DNA from: Prevotella sp.
Lineage (GTDB): Bacteria > Bacteroidota > Bacteroidia > Bacteroidales > Dysgonomonadaceae
Assembly: GCA_031260865.1 (NCBI GenBank)
Contig: JAISKQ010000062.1
Span: forward strand, 1-29,196
Reading direction: 5' to 3'
DNA: 29,196 nt
Shown here: positions 1-6,988 of the stretch, one piece after another
How positions within the stretch are numbered: the stretch's first letter is position 1
Layout of the letters: every line of letters begins with the position of its first letter
Notes under the pieces: generated by a model
The model's database searches: none
Seen by the model: the letters and a program-made list of their open reading frames with translations, nothing else
Told to the model about the DNA's origin: nothing
Position numbers and translations under genes: made by a program

Positions 1-147
1 AGTAATGAGTAATGAGTAATGAGTAATGAGTAATGAGTAATGAGTAATGAGTAATGAGTAATGAGTAATGAGTAATGAGTAATGAGTAATGAGTAATGAG
101 TAATGAGTAATGAGTAATAAGTAATGAGTAATAAGTAATGAGTAATG
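1..147. repeat. 7-bp tandem array, 21 units of AGTAATG/AGTAATA
   Basis: The first 112 bases are 16 perfect AGTAATG units. Units 17 and 19 carry a G-to-A change in the last base, and units 18, 20 and 21 are perfect, after which the array decays into AGTTTTGAGTTTAC. The window opens inside the array, so it may be longer. The plus strand has stops in every frame. The minus strand (CATTACT repeated) is open in all frames, because 7 is not a multiple of 3 and none of its codons is a stop. It looks non-coding and slippage-prone. A shorter cousin lies at 10859-10929. Confidence 0.95.
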
Positions 148-314
148 AGTTTTGAGTTTACTAGCTTGTTAGTTTACAAGAGTTCAAATAAATTTGAATC
201 CGCTCGTATTGCTTAACGGAAATATTGAAATAAACAGTATCAGTAAATAAGTTTTCGTACGAACAGCATACAAACAATTAGTAAATGTGCATATTTGCCG
301 AATAAAATATAGAT
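148..314. other. Leader of the late block with two palindromes
   Basis: No gene is visible between the tandem array and the portal start. Two inverted repeats stand out: TTCAAAT-AA-ATTTGAA at 183-198 and the perfect palindrome TTCGTACGAA at 254-263. A near-consensus -7 box (CATATTTG, about 290-297) lies some 20 bases before the portal start codon. Either palindrome could be an operator, but only the sequence symmetry supports this. Confidence 0.4.
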
Positions 315-2327
315 ATGACAAGAAAAGCAAACCTGAAATTAGCCGCTAAATATTTTCCGAAAGAGCCAAAACCTATCATCGACACCGCGCGAAGAAGCGA
401 CGGTTCGCGAACAAACCATAATGTACTTATGGACGCGTTTGTCGCCTGGACAGGTTTGGACAGCTTCAGGAGAAAGGCTGAACGCAATAAGGTGTTTACC
501 TTCTCCGACCAATGGAGCGACAGGATACCCGATCCCGACGGCTGCGGAAGCATAACCGAAAGGCAGCATATCATCAATCAGGGCAGCGTCCCTTTGCAGA
601 ACAACAGGATAAGGGGAATCGTGCGCTCGGTGTCCGGCGTATTCCAATCGCAACAGACCGAACCTGTTTGCGTGTCCCGGGACAGGGACAAACAATCGAA
701 AGGGGAAATGATGTCTTCCACGATTCAGTATGTCTATCAGTTGAATAAGTTATGGAGCTTAGACGCTTCGTGCTTTACGAACTTCCTTGTCACAGGAGCG
801 GGCATTTTTAAAAGTAATTGGGGTTGGCGTAATGAGAAGATGGACGTTTGGAACGACCTGATAAACTATAACCGGTTCTTTGTAGATAACCACATGGAAG
901 ATCCGCGCCATTGGGATTGCCACTTGGCAGGGGAAATACATGACTTGGGGATATATGACGTCATCGCCAAGTTCGGGGATGGTTCGGAAGAGAAAGAAGA
1001 AGCATTAGAAAGAATATATGCCAACTGTGATAAAGACAGGACTATCGCGTATGCTGAAAGTTTCATGGGTAACAGCGCGAAACGCCATAAAAATTTCTTT
1101 GTTCCGGAAGATCCTACCCGATGCAGGGTCATTGAGATATGGAAGAAGGAAAGTAAAAAGAGGTACTTATGCCATGATACCTTATCGGGTGACGTATATA
1201 AAATAGAACTGTCCGATATAGGAGCTATACGGCAAGAAAACGAGATCCGTAAAACGGAGCAACTGTCCCAAGGCATAGAACCCGAAGATTTAAGGCTTAT
1301 CAAAGTTCAACGATTTGTCGATAACTATTGGTATTTCTATTTCATGTCTCCTCAAGGAGATATACTGAAAGAAGGCGAAACGCCATACTGGCATAAGATG
1401 CACCCTTATTCATTTCGTTTGTATCCGTTCTTTGACGGACAGATATTTCCGTTTGTATCGGACTTCATCGACCAACAAAAATATATAAACCGACTGATAA
1501 CATTGGATGATTTTGTAAGGCGCGCGTCAGCAAAAGGCGTGTTGGCGATACATGAAGATTCGATACCGGAAGGAACGAGCGTGAAAGATTTCGCGGACGA
1601 ATGGGCGGTATTTAACGGCGTCATCGTATATACAGGAAAATCGGGCGTGCCGGCGCCTCAACAGATTGTTTCCAACTCTCAACAATTAGGCATTACTGAT
1701 ATGCTTCAAATACAGCTGAAGCTATTGGAAGATATTTCAGGCGTACAGGGAGCGTTACAGGGTCAAGCGCCTAAGTCAGGAACACCCGCGGCTTTGTATA
1801 TGCAACAAACTCAAAACGCCGCCACATCCCTTACAGAACTGTTCGAGGCGTTTAGGGAATTGAGAGAAGAAAGGGATATAAAGAATATGAAGTTGGTGCA
1901 ACAGTTCTACACCGAACCGCGCTATATCAATATCAACGGCGGCAACGCGCGTCCCGAAACAATGATATACGATCCGAATACTGTACGCAACGCGGAATTT
2001 GACCTCTCTATAACAGAAAGCACATCAACTCCCGCATACAGGCTTGTGATGAACGACTTCCTGATGCAGCTGTTCCAAGCGCAACAAATATCATTGGAGG
2101 AATTGCTGCAAAACGGCGCGTTCCCATTCGCCGATAAATTACTCCAATCGATACAGGCTCGGAAAGAAGAAGCACAGGCGGCACAGCAAGCAATGACGCA
2201 AGGCGGTCAGATGCCACAAATGCAACAGGGCGCAATGGCATCGCCGGAGATACAACAACAGTTACAACAAAATACGAACCCGCTTGTACAGCAAATGTTG
2301 GCAGGTAATAATAAAGCACAGGTATGA
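315..2327 (+). CDS. Phage portal protein
   Basis: At 670 residues the protein has the size expected of large podovirus-type portals. It lies at the head of the capsid block. The first part has the look of a portal clip/stem region rich in aromatic and charged residues. The C-terminal 60 residues are a disordered Gln/Met/Ala tail (QQ-rich, for example QMPQMQQG), common at portal C-termini. The ATG at 315 is the first start after stops in the leader. Its stop overlaps the next start (ATGA), so the two genes are translationally coupled. The portal forms the dodecameric ring through which DNA enters and leaves the capsid. The call rests on length, position and general character rather than a catalytic motif. 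No terminase gene precedes it, unlike the common order; the large terminase is 13.5 kb downstream. Confidence 0.8.
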   Translation: MTRKANLKLAAKYFPKEPKPIIDTARRSDGSRTNHNVLMDAFVAWTGLDSFRRKAERNKVFTFSDQWSDRIPDPDGCGSITERQHIINQGSVPLQNNRIRGIVRSVSGVFQSQQTEPVCVSRDRDKQSKGEMMSSTIQYVYQLNKLWSLDASCFTNFLVTGAGIFKSNWGWRNEKMDVWNDLINYNRFFVDNHMEDPRHWDCHLAGEIHDLGIYDVIAKFGDGSEEKEEALERIYANCDKDRTIAYAESFMGNSAKRHKNFFVPEDPTRCRVIEIWKKESKKRYLCHDTLSGDVYKIELSDIGAIRQENEIRKTEQLSQGIEPEDLRLIKVQRFVDNYWYFYFMSPQGDILKEGETPYWHKMHPYSFRLYPFFDGQIFPFVSDFIDQQKYINRLITLDDFVRRASAKGVLAIHEDSIPEGTSVKDFADEWAVFNGVIVYTGKSGVPAPQQIVSNSQQLGITDMLQIQLKLLEDISGVQGALQGQAPKSGTPAALYMQQTQNAATSLTELFEAFRELREERDIKNMKLVQQFYTEPRYININGGNARPETMIYDPNTVRNAEFDLSITESTSTPAYRLVMNDFLMQLFQAQQISLEELLQNGAFPFADKLLQSIQARKEEAQAAQQAMTQGGQMPQMQQGAMASPEIQQQLQQNTNPLVQQMLAGNNKAQV

Positions 2328-2821
2328 AGCCACTTACATTTATATATTCACATGAAAATGTCTTTCAGGGCGTAAAACAAGAGAGTTCGCAGCATGCTAT
2401 CCGCAAAAGCGATAAGGATGCAAACCCTCTGTTTGAACAATTAGTATTCGATGAAGCCTATTTGCCAAAATTCAGGGAATTATTTTTCGACGCACAGGCG
2501 GAAGTCACTTCTGCCGTATCAAGATATATGAGGGATATTCCGGCGGAACCCGAATATTTTGAGACACAGGATTTCTCAAAAGACAGGGATTATACATTCA
2601 GCCTGTTGATGCCGGATGATTTTGATATGCATATGGCGAAACCTTGCGATATTAAGATAAAGCAGTTCCTGATCGCCTATATTATGTATCGATGGTTGGA
2701 AACAAAGCTGCCGGAAGAATCGGCTATCTATATGGAAAGGGCTGGCTCCGTACTGTCGGAAGCTAAAAATTTATTAGAAAGAAGGCTTAACCCTATTAGA
2801 AGGAAGCACAGGTTATGGTAA
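2324..2821 (+). CDS. Phage protein coupled to portal, possible head-tail connector
   Basis: This 165-residue protein starts inside the portal stop codon (ATGA overlap), so its translation is probably coupled to portal synthesis and its product is likely needed alongside it. It is soluble and mostly helical, with acidic and aromatic patches, and ends in a strongly basic tail (RRLNPIRRKHRLW). No membrane segment or enzyme motif is visible. By position and size a connector or portal-associated head protein is the most reasonable guess, but I do not recognise the family with confidence. It ends 8 bases from the convergent antitoxin gene, where the plus-strand late block is interrupted by the minus-strand cassette. 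Confidence 0.6.
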   Translation: MKPLTFIYSHENVFQGVKQESSQHAIRKSDKDANPLFEQLVFDEAYLPKFRELFFDAQAEVTSAVSRYMRDIPAEPEYFETQDFSKDRDYTFSLLMPDDFDMHMAKPCDIKIKQFLIAYIMYRWLETKLPEESAIYMERAGSVLSEAKNLLERRLNPIRRKHRLW

Positions 2822-2828
2822 GGTTTTC

Positions 2829-3101
2829 CTATTCTCTTGAGGCTATTTTATGTATTGCGGGGAAAATACACTTTCTTTTTTTTGCTCTCTTTTTATACAT
2901 TTCCCTTATATCCGCCTCTATACCTACCAGCAATTCATCAGCCGTCATACCTTTTTCTAAATCTTCATCTGTTATCAATCTTTCTTTTACTACCAAATGA
3001 ATCATTTTGTTTCCTCGTTTGATGACGACTTCCTGTTTCTCCGCCAAATCCAGGTATTTCTTTTGTTCGGCTCTCAATTCTGTCGGACTAATGACTATCA
3101 T
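2829..3101 (-). CDS. Orphan Phd/YefM-family antitoxin
   Basis: The N-terminal 50 residues match the Phd/YefM antitoxin fold: VISPTELRAEQKKYLDLAEK, then a VVIKRGNKMIHLVV strand pair. In this family the region dimerises and binds operator DNA, while the C-terminal tail neutralises a RelE/YoeB- or Doc-type toxin. The tail here is basic (KKRAKKRK) rather than the usual acidic or hydrophobic helix. No toxin gene lies downstream: the next gene is convergent phage structural sequence only 8 bases away. An inverted repeat containing TGTACA, the core reported for YefM operators, lies just upstream at 3133-3150. It could be a solitary antitoxin that counters host toxins, or a remnant of a toxin-antitoxin pair. 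Confidence 0.78.
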   Translation of the reverse strand: MIVISPTELRAEQKKYLDLAEKQEVVIKRGNKMIHLVVKERLITDEDLEKGMTADELLVGIEADIREMYKKRAKKRKCIFPAIHKIASRE

Positions 3102-3132
3102 GATGTACTGTTTTTTTGGTTTATGTGGTAAA

Positions 3133-3150
3133 TGTACAGATAAACGTACA
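3133..3150. promoter_or_regulatory. Candidate antitoxin operator (TGTAC-N8-GTACA)
   Basis: The inverted repeat TGTAC, 8 bases, GTACA lies 32 bases upstream of the antitoxin start. The left arm is a full TGTACA hexamer, the core reported for YefM-type operators. Phd/YefM antitoxins typically repress their own promoter through such palindromes. The surrounding AT-rich sequence contains TACATTTA and TACGTTTA on the minus strand, near matches to a Bacteroidetes -7 box. Confidence 0.45.
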
Positions 3151-3184
3151 TATATTAAAGGGATGGAGTACTTTTTTTATTACC

Positions 3185-3694
3185 TTATTTTTTAATGTTA
3201 TGATTATCATATATGGAAATCGGTATGGATATAATAAATCCTACTATCATGGATGAGAGATGAAGTACAAAATTACTGTTGTGTTTAAAGAAACTAATAA
3301 TAAGTGATATAAGAACCACAGACAGGAATAGCAGGTATTTTTTAGTATCTGCTATTTTTATATTCTTACTGTATATTGTCATACCGAAAAATAGTCCAAA
3401 CATCGCGTATATCATTGCGGATGCCCCGACAGTAGGAATATCGTACATCGCGATAAAAGAAGCCGCGAAAGAAACAGCGATAATAGACGCGGAAAGTATC
3501 CACATATTCACAAACTTTTCCATCGTGCGGAACATACCTGTAAAAGCCAATGAGTTTATTATTAAATGCACTACTCCGGAATGTTGAAACATATATGTAA
3601 AATGCGTGTATAATGGAGATTGATTTGTATATCCTAGTTCTAATCCGCAGAAAACGAAGACTATAATAAATATAAGCACATAGATATACTTCAT
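3185..3694 (-). CDS. Rhomboid-family intramembrane serine protease
   Basis: This 169-residue polytopic membrane protein carries the rhomboid landmarks in order. They are an H-S-G-V-V-H-L-I-I-N stretch (His43, Asn47) in an early helix, GASA with candidate nucleophile Ser92, and LHLSS with candidate base His145. The Ser-to-His distance of 53 residues equals that of E. coli GlpG (Ser201/His254). The usual GxSG is GASA here, a tolerated change. At least five hydrophobic segments are visible and there is no extra domain, so it is a minimal core enzyme. Rhomboids cut transmembrane segments of substrates inside the inner membrane. The start codon overlaps the upstream gene's stop (ATGA), which implies coupled expression. 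A protease of this kind is not a normal phage assembly component; superinfection exclusion or another host-interaction role is inference. Confidence 0.8.
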   Translation of the reverse strand: MKYIYVLIFIIVFVFCGLELGYTNQSPLYTHFTYMFQHSGVVHLIINSLAFTGMFRTMEKFVNMWILSASIIAVSFAASFIAMYDIPTVGASAMIYAMFGLFFGMTIYSKNIKIADTKKYLLFLSVVLISLIISFFKHNSNFVLHLSSMIVGFIISIPISIYDNHNIKK

Positions 3695-4086
3695 GTGTAT
3701 AATTTTGATTGTGGTTTTTTTAGTAGTTCGTAATAAATATCTTCCGCTCTTCTTTCCGATATATAGAATCGCGGGGCTGATTGTTCGGCAATTATTTTAG
3801 TTATCCAAAAAATGTCTATACCGGGATTCTCATTTTTTATCTTCCGGGATCTTTTCAATATTTCCAGATGCAGTAATTTTTTAATTTCATTCTTCGGGAG
3901 TTTCATTCCGTTTCGTTTAATTATGGCTGAATATTCCCTTCGGTGCAGGTAGAAAGATTTTGCAGGGTGAAGTATAGCCTTTGAGACTATTTCAGAAACA
4001 GAAAGATTTGTTTCTTTATTTCGTACCTGTTCGCAGGCGTTAAAGAAATCGCTATCCCTGTCTTCCCTATAAAACAACTGTGCCAT
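3691..4086 (-). CDS. Unknown protein coupled to rhomboid protease
   Basis: A soluble, basic, helical protein of about 131 residues when started at the ATG at 4086 (a TTG at 4092 would add two residues). It begins MAQLFYRED and ends in a lysine-rich tail. Visible features are an SEIVSKAI...HPAKSFY region and a C-terminal APRFYISERRAEDIYYELL segment that could be a helix-turn-helix-like DNA- or RNA-binding element. I recall similar APRFYVS-type motifs in small uncharacterised Bacteroidetes phage proteins, but I cannot assign a function. The last four bases overlap the rhomboid start (ATGA), so the two form a bicistron. A TAnnTTTG box just upstream suggests that the pair has its own promoter, opposite to late transcription. 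Confidence 0.65.
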   Translation of the reverse strand: MAQLFYREDRDSDFFNACEQVRNKETNLSVSEIVSKAILHPAKSFYLHRREYSAIIKRNGMKLPKNEIKKLLHLEILKRSRKIKNENPGIDIFWITKIIAEQSAPRFYISERRAEDIYYELLKKPQSKLYT

Positions 4087-4103
4087 ATACAATAATTTAC
4101 ATA

Positions 4104-4111
4104 CAAAATTA
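4104..4111 (-). promoter_or_regulatory. Candidate -7 box (TAATTTTG) for the minus-strand cassette
   Basis: On the minus strand, TAATTTTG matches the Bacteroidetes TAnnTTTG -7 consensus 18 bases before the ATG at 4086. No clear TTTG -33 element is present at the usual spacing. If real, it would let the unknown protein and rhomboid be made from the prophage independently of the late operon. Confidence 0.4.
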
Positions 4112-4232
4112 TCCGATATACAATGTTTAGATAATGAATAAGCGTTATAGTTTTCTGCCCACGCGCCTTTTCCCGCATTATCCGCATATAAATATTCGCT
4201 TATTTCTTTTTTTTGTACTCAACAGAGCAAAC

Positions 4233-4251
4233 AAAGGTCACAGACCTTTTT
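4233..4251 (+). promoter_or_regulatory. Hairpin AAAGGTC-ACA-GACCTTT with T tract before scaffold gene
   Basis: A perfect 7-bp stem with a 3-base loop is followed by further T residues, 31 bases before the scaffold start. It could act as a small terminator, ending read-through, or as a structured leader. The core GTC-NNN-GACCT followed by an AT-rich run recurs after the capsid gene (6436-6445) and at the end of the late block (18372-18381), so it may be a phage-specific control element. Confidence 0.4.
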
Positions 4252-4281
4252 ATTTTCCATTAATAATTAATTCAATTTGCT

Positions 4282-5049
4282 ATGGCAGAGATAGAAGAAA
4301 AAGTAGAAGAAGTAACAGAACAGCCCTTGAAAGGTCGCGCTGCCTGGCAAGACCGATACAGAAAGGCTAATCCTAAGGCAGGAGAAGATATTGATGATGA
4401 AGACTTGTTTGAATACGCTAACAGCGGTTATTCAGACGCAGAAAACAAGTATAATCAACTAAACAGCGCGAACAGTAAACTTGCGGAAGTTGTCGCAGGC
4501 GACCCTCGGTTAGGCGCCGCGTTGTCTATGGTTGCCGGGAAAAGTAAAAAATCACTTCCTTACGCCATGGGTAGCGTTTACGGTAAAGACTGGATGGACG
4601 GCGACTTGGAAGATTTTGAAGCCGGCTACCAAGAGAACCTGAAACAATTGGCAGAAAGCCGTAAGTTACAGGAAGAAGCCGCAAAGAATACTGAACAATC
4701 TATTCAGCATATTGACAAATACATTTCGGATAATCAACTTAGCGAAGAAGAAGCGGCACAATTGAATGAGAACATTGTCGCGTTTGCCGAAAACCTGCTT
4801 ATGGGTATTGTTCCCCCTGCCCTGATAGATTTAGTGCATAAAGGACTTAACTATGAACAGGATGTGCAGGACGCTATCGATACGGGAGCCGTACAAGCGA
4901 AGAATGAAAGGATAGATCCTCAATTAAGAAAACTAACCGACACTTCCGATGTGGTTGATATGGGAAGTGCGACAGGTTCAGGAAAGAAAAGACAGGCGGC
5001 CGGAAAGCAGAAAGGCAGCTTCTATGACGACATAAAAGAAGAAATATAA
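4282..5049 (+). CDS. Probable capsid scaffolding protein
   Basis: At 255 residues, the protein is acidic at the N-terminus (MAEIEEKVEEVTEQ), strongly charged throughout, rich in Glu/Gln/Lys helices with coiled-coil character around residues 115-165, and basic near the C-terminus (GKKRQAAGKQKG). It lies 28 bases upstream of the major capsid gene. This combination is typical of internal scaffolding proteins, which template capsid shell assembly and bind the coat protein through a basic C-terminal helix. There is no protease motif, so it is not an obvious fused maturation protease. The assignment is by composition and position, not by sequence family. Confidence 0.7.
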   Translation: MAEIEEKVEEVTEQPLKGRAAWQDRYRKANPKAGEDIDDEDLFEYANSGYSDAENKYNQLNSANSKLAEVVAGDPRLGAALSMVAGKSKKSLPYAMGSVYGKDWMDGDLEDFEAGYQENLKQLAESRKLQEEAAKNTEQSIQHIDKYISDNQLSEEEAAQLNENIVAFAENLLMGIVPPALIDLVHKGLNYEQDVQDAIDTGAVQAKNERIDPQLRKLTDTSDVVDMGSATGSGKKRQAAGKQKGSFYDDIKEEI

Positions 5050-5077
5050 TAACATAACAATCAATAATTTATTAGCA

Positions 5078-6433
5078 ATGAAACAGAAGATTTTGAAATT
5101 GAAAGATAGCGGACTGTTTATGATAATGGTCATGCTATTATGTTCCCTGTTTGGGATATGCGATGCTTCGGCGATGACCGCGGATGTGATTAAACCGGCT
5201 GACGGCGGCGCGGTAAGAACGGACGCGATGACCACTCATACGGATACAAGAGTAGATTCACCGAATTTACTTTTAGATACCATAGATGAAAAAGTTACCA
5301 AGATCAGGCCACATGACGTAGTACTGGATACTATATCCCGACAGATTAAAGATATAAAGACAAGTAATAATCAAACGATAAGGCATTATGCCATTGACGT
5401 TATCGACCTAACCGCCACGTTGAGCGCAGCGGTTACCGCGGGTTCCAGCCAAACGGCCATAACAACATCGAACGACAGCATATTCGCAAGCGAGCAAACA
5501 ATCTTAGTAGATGGCGTTCAAGGTTATAAAGAGGATGGTACGACCGTAGATCCCGACAGGCAGTTGATGTTATATATAATAGGAAAAGACACAAGTAATC
5601 ATCCTTTAGTTACCGCGGTAAACGGTTCAGGCACAAACGGCGATATTATTCCTGCTATTCCTATAAATACTAAACTAACACGTATGGGACGCGCCGGAGC
5701 AGAGACACAGATACAAACAGATGCTTATAGCGGCGTTCCTACCGACTTTCCTCAATTCCTGCAAAAATTCATGGCACAGATTGAAATGTCTGAAATATTT
5801 GAACGTGCCGACAAAGAAGTGAATTGGGACTTTACCGATACAGAAGAAGAAGCGGTGTTCGATATGAAGCGCGTGCAAAACGTAACATATTGGAAAGGTA
5901 TTCGCAGACGTATTAAGAAGAAAAACGCCCATACACAAAAAGCAGAAGATATTTACTTTACGGAAGGTATATGGACACAAGCAGGTAAGGACTTTTCATT
6001 CGGGGGCGTTCCTGTTGATGTGAAAAATATAGTCACGCTTATGAAACATGCCTTTACCGGAAATGCTTCAGGGAAGAAAAAACTGTTGATAGCCGGTAGC
6101 GATGTTATCGAAGCATACGAACAGGTTGAATATAACCGCATCGTTGACGTGGGCGCCAAGATGCAGGCGTACGGACTTGAATTTAATTCTATCGTTTCTA
6201 AATTCGGTACCCTATTGGTGGTGCACGATCAGACATTGGATGATATGGGTATGTCTGACAAGTTCTTTATTCTCGACGCCGACTTCCTTCGTAAGTGGAC
6301 GATGGGATGGCGAGTAAACGACTTCGACTTTAGAAAATCAGGACAATCCGACGCCGACGGCCGCGGATTGATGGAAATATGCGGATTGGTACTCAAAAAC
6401 CCTAAAGCGCACTCGAGAGGCTCACTGAGCTAA
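5078..6433 (+). CDS. Major capsid protein with signal-peptide-like N-terminus
   Basis: This 451-residue protein follows the scaffold gene and has features of an HK97-fold coat protein. Residues 33-110 form a variable N-arm. Residues 225-330 hold a shell-domain-like stretch with a basic WKGIRRRIKKKN loop. The C-terminal part has the pattern AKMQAYGLEFNSIVSKFGTL followed by FFILDADFLRKW, reminiscent of SU10/DUF5309-type capsid proteins. Residues 1-32 are unusual: a basic start (MKQKILKLK), a 16-residue hydrophobic core (GLFMIMVMLLCSLFGI), then CDASA before Met33, which looks like a signal peptide with an AxA cleavage site. An alternative start at 5174 (Met33) would remove it, but would leave a 124-base gap after the scaffold gene. 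The family call is moderate; the capsid role is well supported by context. Confidence 0.78.
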   Translation: MKQKILKLKDSGLFMIMVMLLCSLFGICDASAMTADVIKPADGGAVRTDAMTTHTDTRVDSPNLLLDTIDEKVTKIRPHDVVLDTISRQIKDIKTSNNQTIRHYAIDVIDLTATLSAAVTAGSSQTAITTSNDSIFASEQTILVDGVQGYKEDGTTVDPDRQLMLYIIGKDTSNHPLVTAVNGSGTNGDIIPAIPINTKLTRMGRAGAETQIQTDAYSGVPTDFPQFLQKFMAQIEMSEIFERADKEVNWDFTDTEEEAVFDMKRVQNVTYWKGIRRRIKKKNAHTQKAEDIYFTEGIWTQAGKDFSFGGVPVDVKNIVTLMKHAFTGNASGKKKLLIAGSDVIEAYEQVEYNRIVDVGAKMQAYGLEFNSIVSKFGTLLVVHDQTLDDMGMSDKFFILDADFLRKWTMGWRVNDFDFRKSGQSDADGRGLMEICGLVLKNPKAHSRGSLS

Positions 6434-6474
6434 AGTCGCCGACCTTTTTATTAATCATCTATAATATTTACGAA

Positions 6475-6882
6475 ATGGCAAAGAAAAAATATATATCATT
6501 GACAGGGATACAATATACGTTCCCTGTCATAATCAAAGTGAAAGAAAAGGATAAGGTTGTTTGGGTATCCTTAAAAGGGAATGAGAACGATTATGTGACT
6601 GCTAACGAAGATGTTCAGAAAGCGATTGAAGCCACCGACAAATTCAAGAACAAAGAAATTGGAATCTCTGAAAAGCAGTTAGCCGATGAAAATAAAAACG
6701 ATAAAAAAACCAAAATCGACTTTGATCCCGCGGAGTTTGAAAGTGTAACCGATATAAACGGCGTCATAGAAGTATTGAATGGCGAACCATATAAAGTAGC
6801 GAAGAATAAACTTAAAACTCCGGACAGTATAAAATCGGCAATGGAAACTTATAATGTTTCATTTCCGAATCTTACATTTTAA
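6475..6882 (+). CDS. Small phage head protein, function unknown
   Basis: A 135-residue soluble protein follows the capsid gene. The N-terminal half is a run of beta-strand-like segments (YTFPVIIKV, KVVWVSLKG). A charged linker follows at about residues 70-95, and a C-terminal helical segment resembles short assembly or Rho-N-like repeats (SVTDINGVIEVLNGEPYKVAKN). It could be a head decoration or head-completion protein. I do not recognise the family. The GTC-NNN-GACCT hairpin element lies in its leader and a terminator-like hairpin follows it, so it may be expressed on its own as well as with the capsid gene. Confidence 0.6.
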   Translation: MAKKKYISLTGIQYTFPVIIKVKEKDKVVWVSLKGNENDYVTANEDVQKAIEATDKFKNKEIGISEKQLADENKNDKKTKIDFDPAEFESVTDINGVIEVLNGEPYKVAKNKLKTPDSIKSAMETYNVSFPNLTF

Positions 6883-6908
6883 GATTTTATCATGATAACT
6901 ATAAAAGG

Positions 6909-6940
6909 GCTGATAGCGCTAGAATGCTAGCAGCTTTTTT
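6909..6940 (+). terminator. Intrinsic terminator within the late block
   Basis: GCTGATAGC and GCTAGCAGC form a 9-base stem with one mismatch around an 8-base loop, followed directly by six T residues (6935-6940). It sits between the head and adaptor genes. It would reduce or gate transcription from the capsid module into the tail module. Confidence 0.65.
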
Positions 6941-6988
6941 GTATCGCAGATACTTTTATTAAACAAAAGATATGACAACGGAGAATCA

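Noticed and set aside
1..147. CRISPR array
   Set aside because: The units are 7 bases with no spacers, so this is a simple tandem repeat.
866..1303. 145-codon minus-strand open frame inside the portal gene
   Set aside because: It is antisense to a well-supported portal gene, has no promoter or family signal, and looks like a shadow of codon use.
2815..3195. Three small plus-strand frames over the antitoxin
   Set aside because: They overlap the recognised minus-strand antitoxin and have no motif or start signal of their own.
3279..3587. 102-codon plus-strand frame over the rhomboid gene
   Set aside because: It is antisense to a gene with a conserved catalytic pattern and is a shadow.
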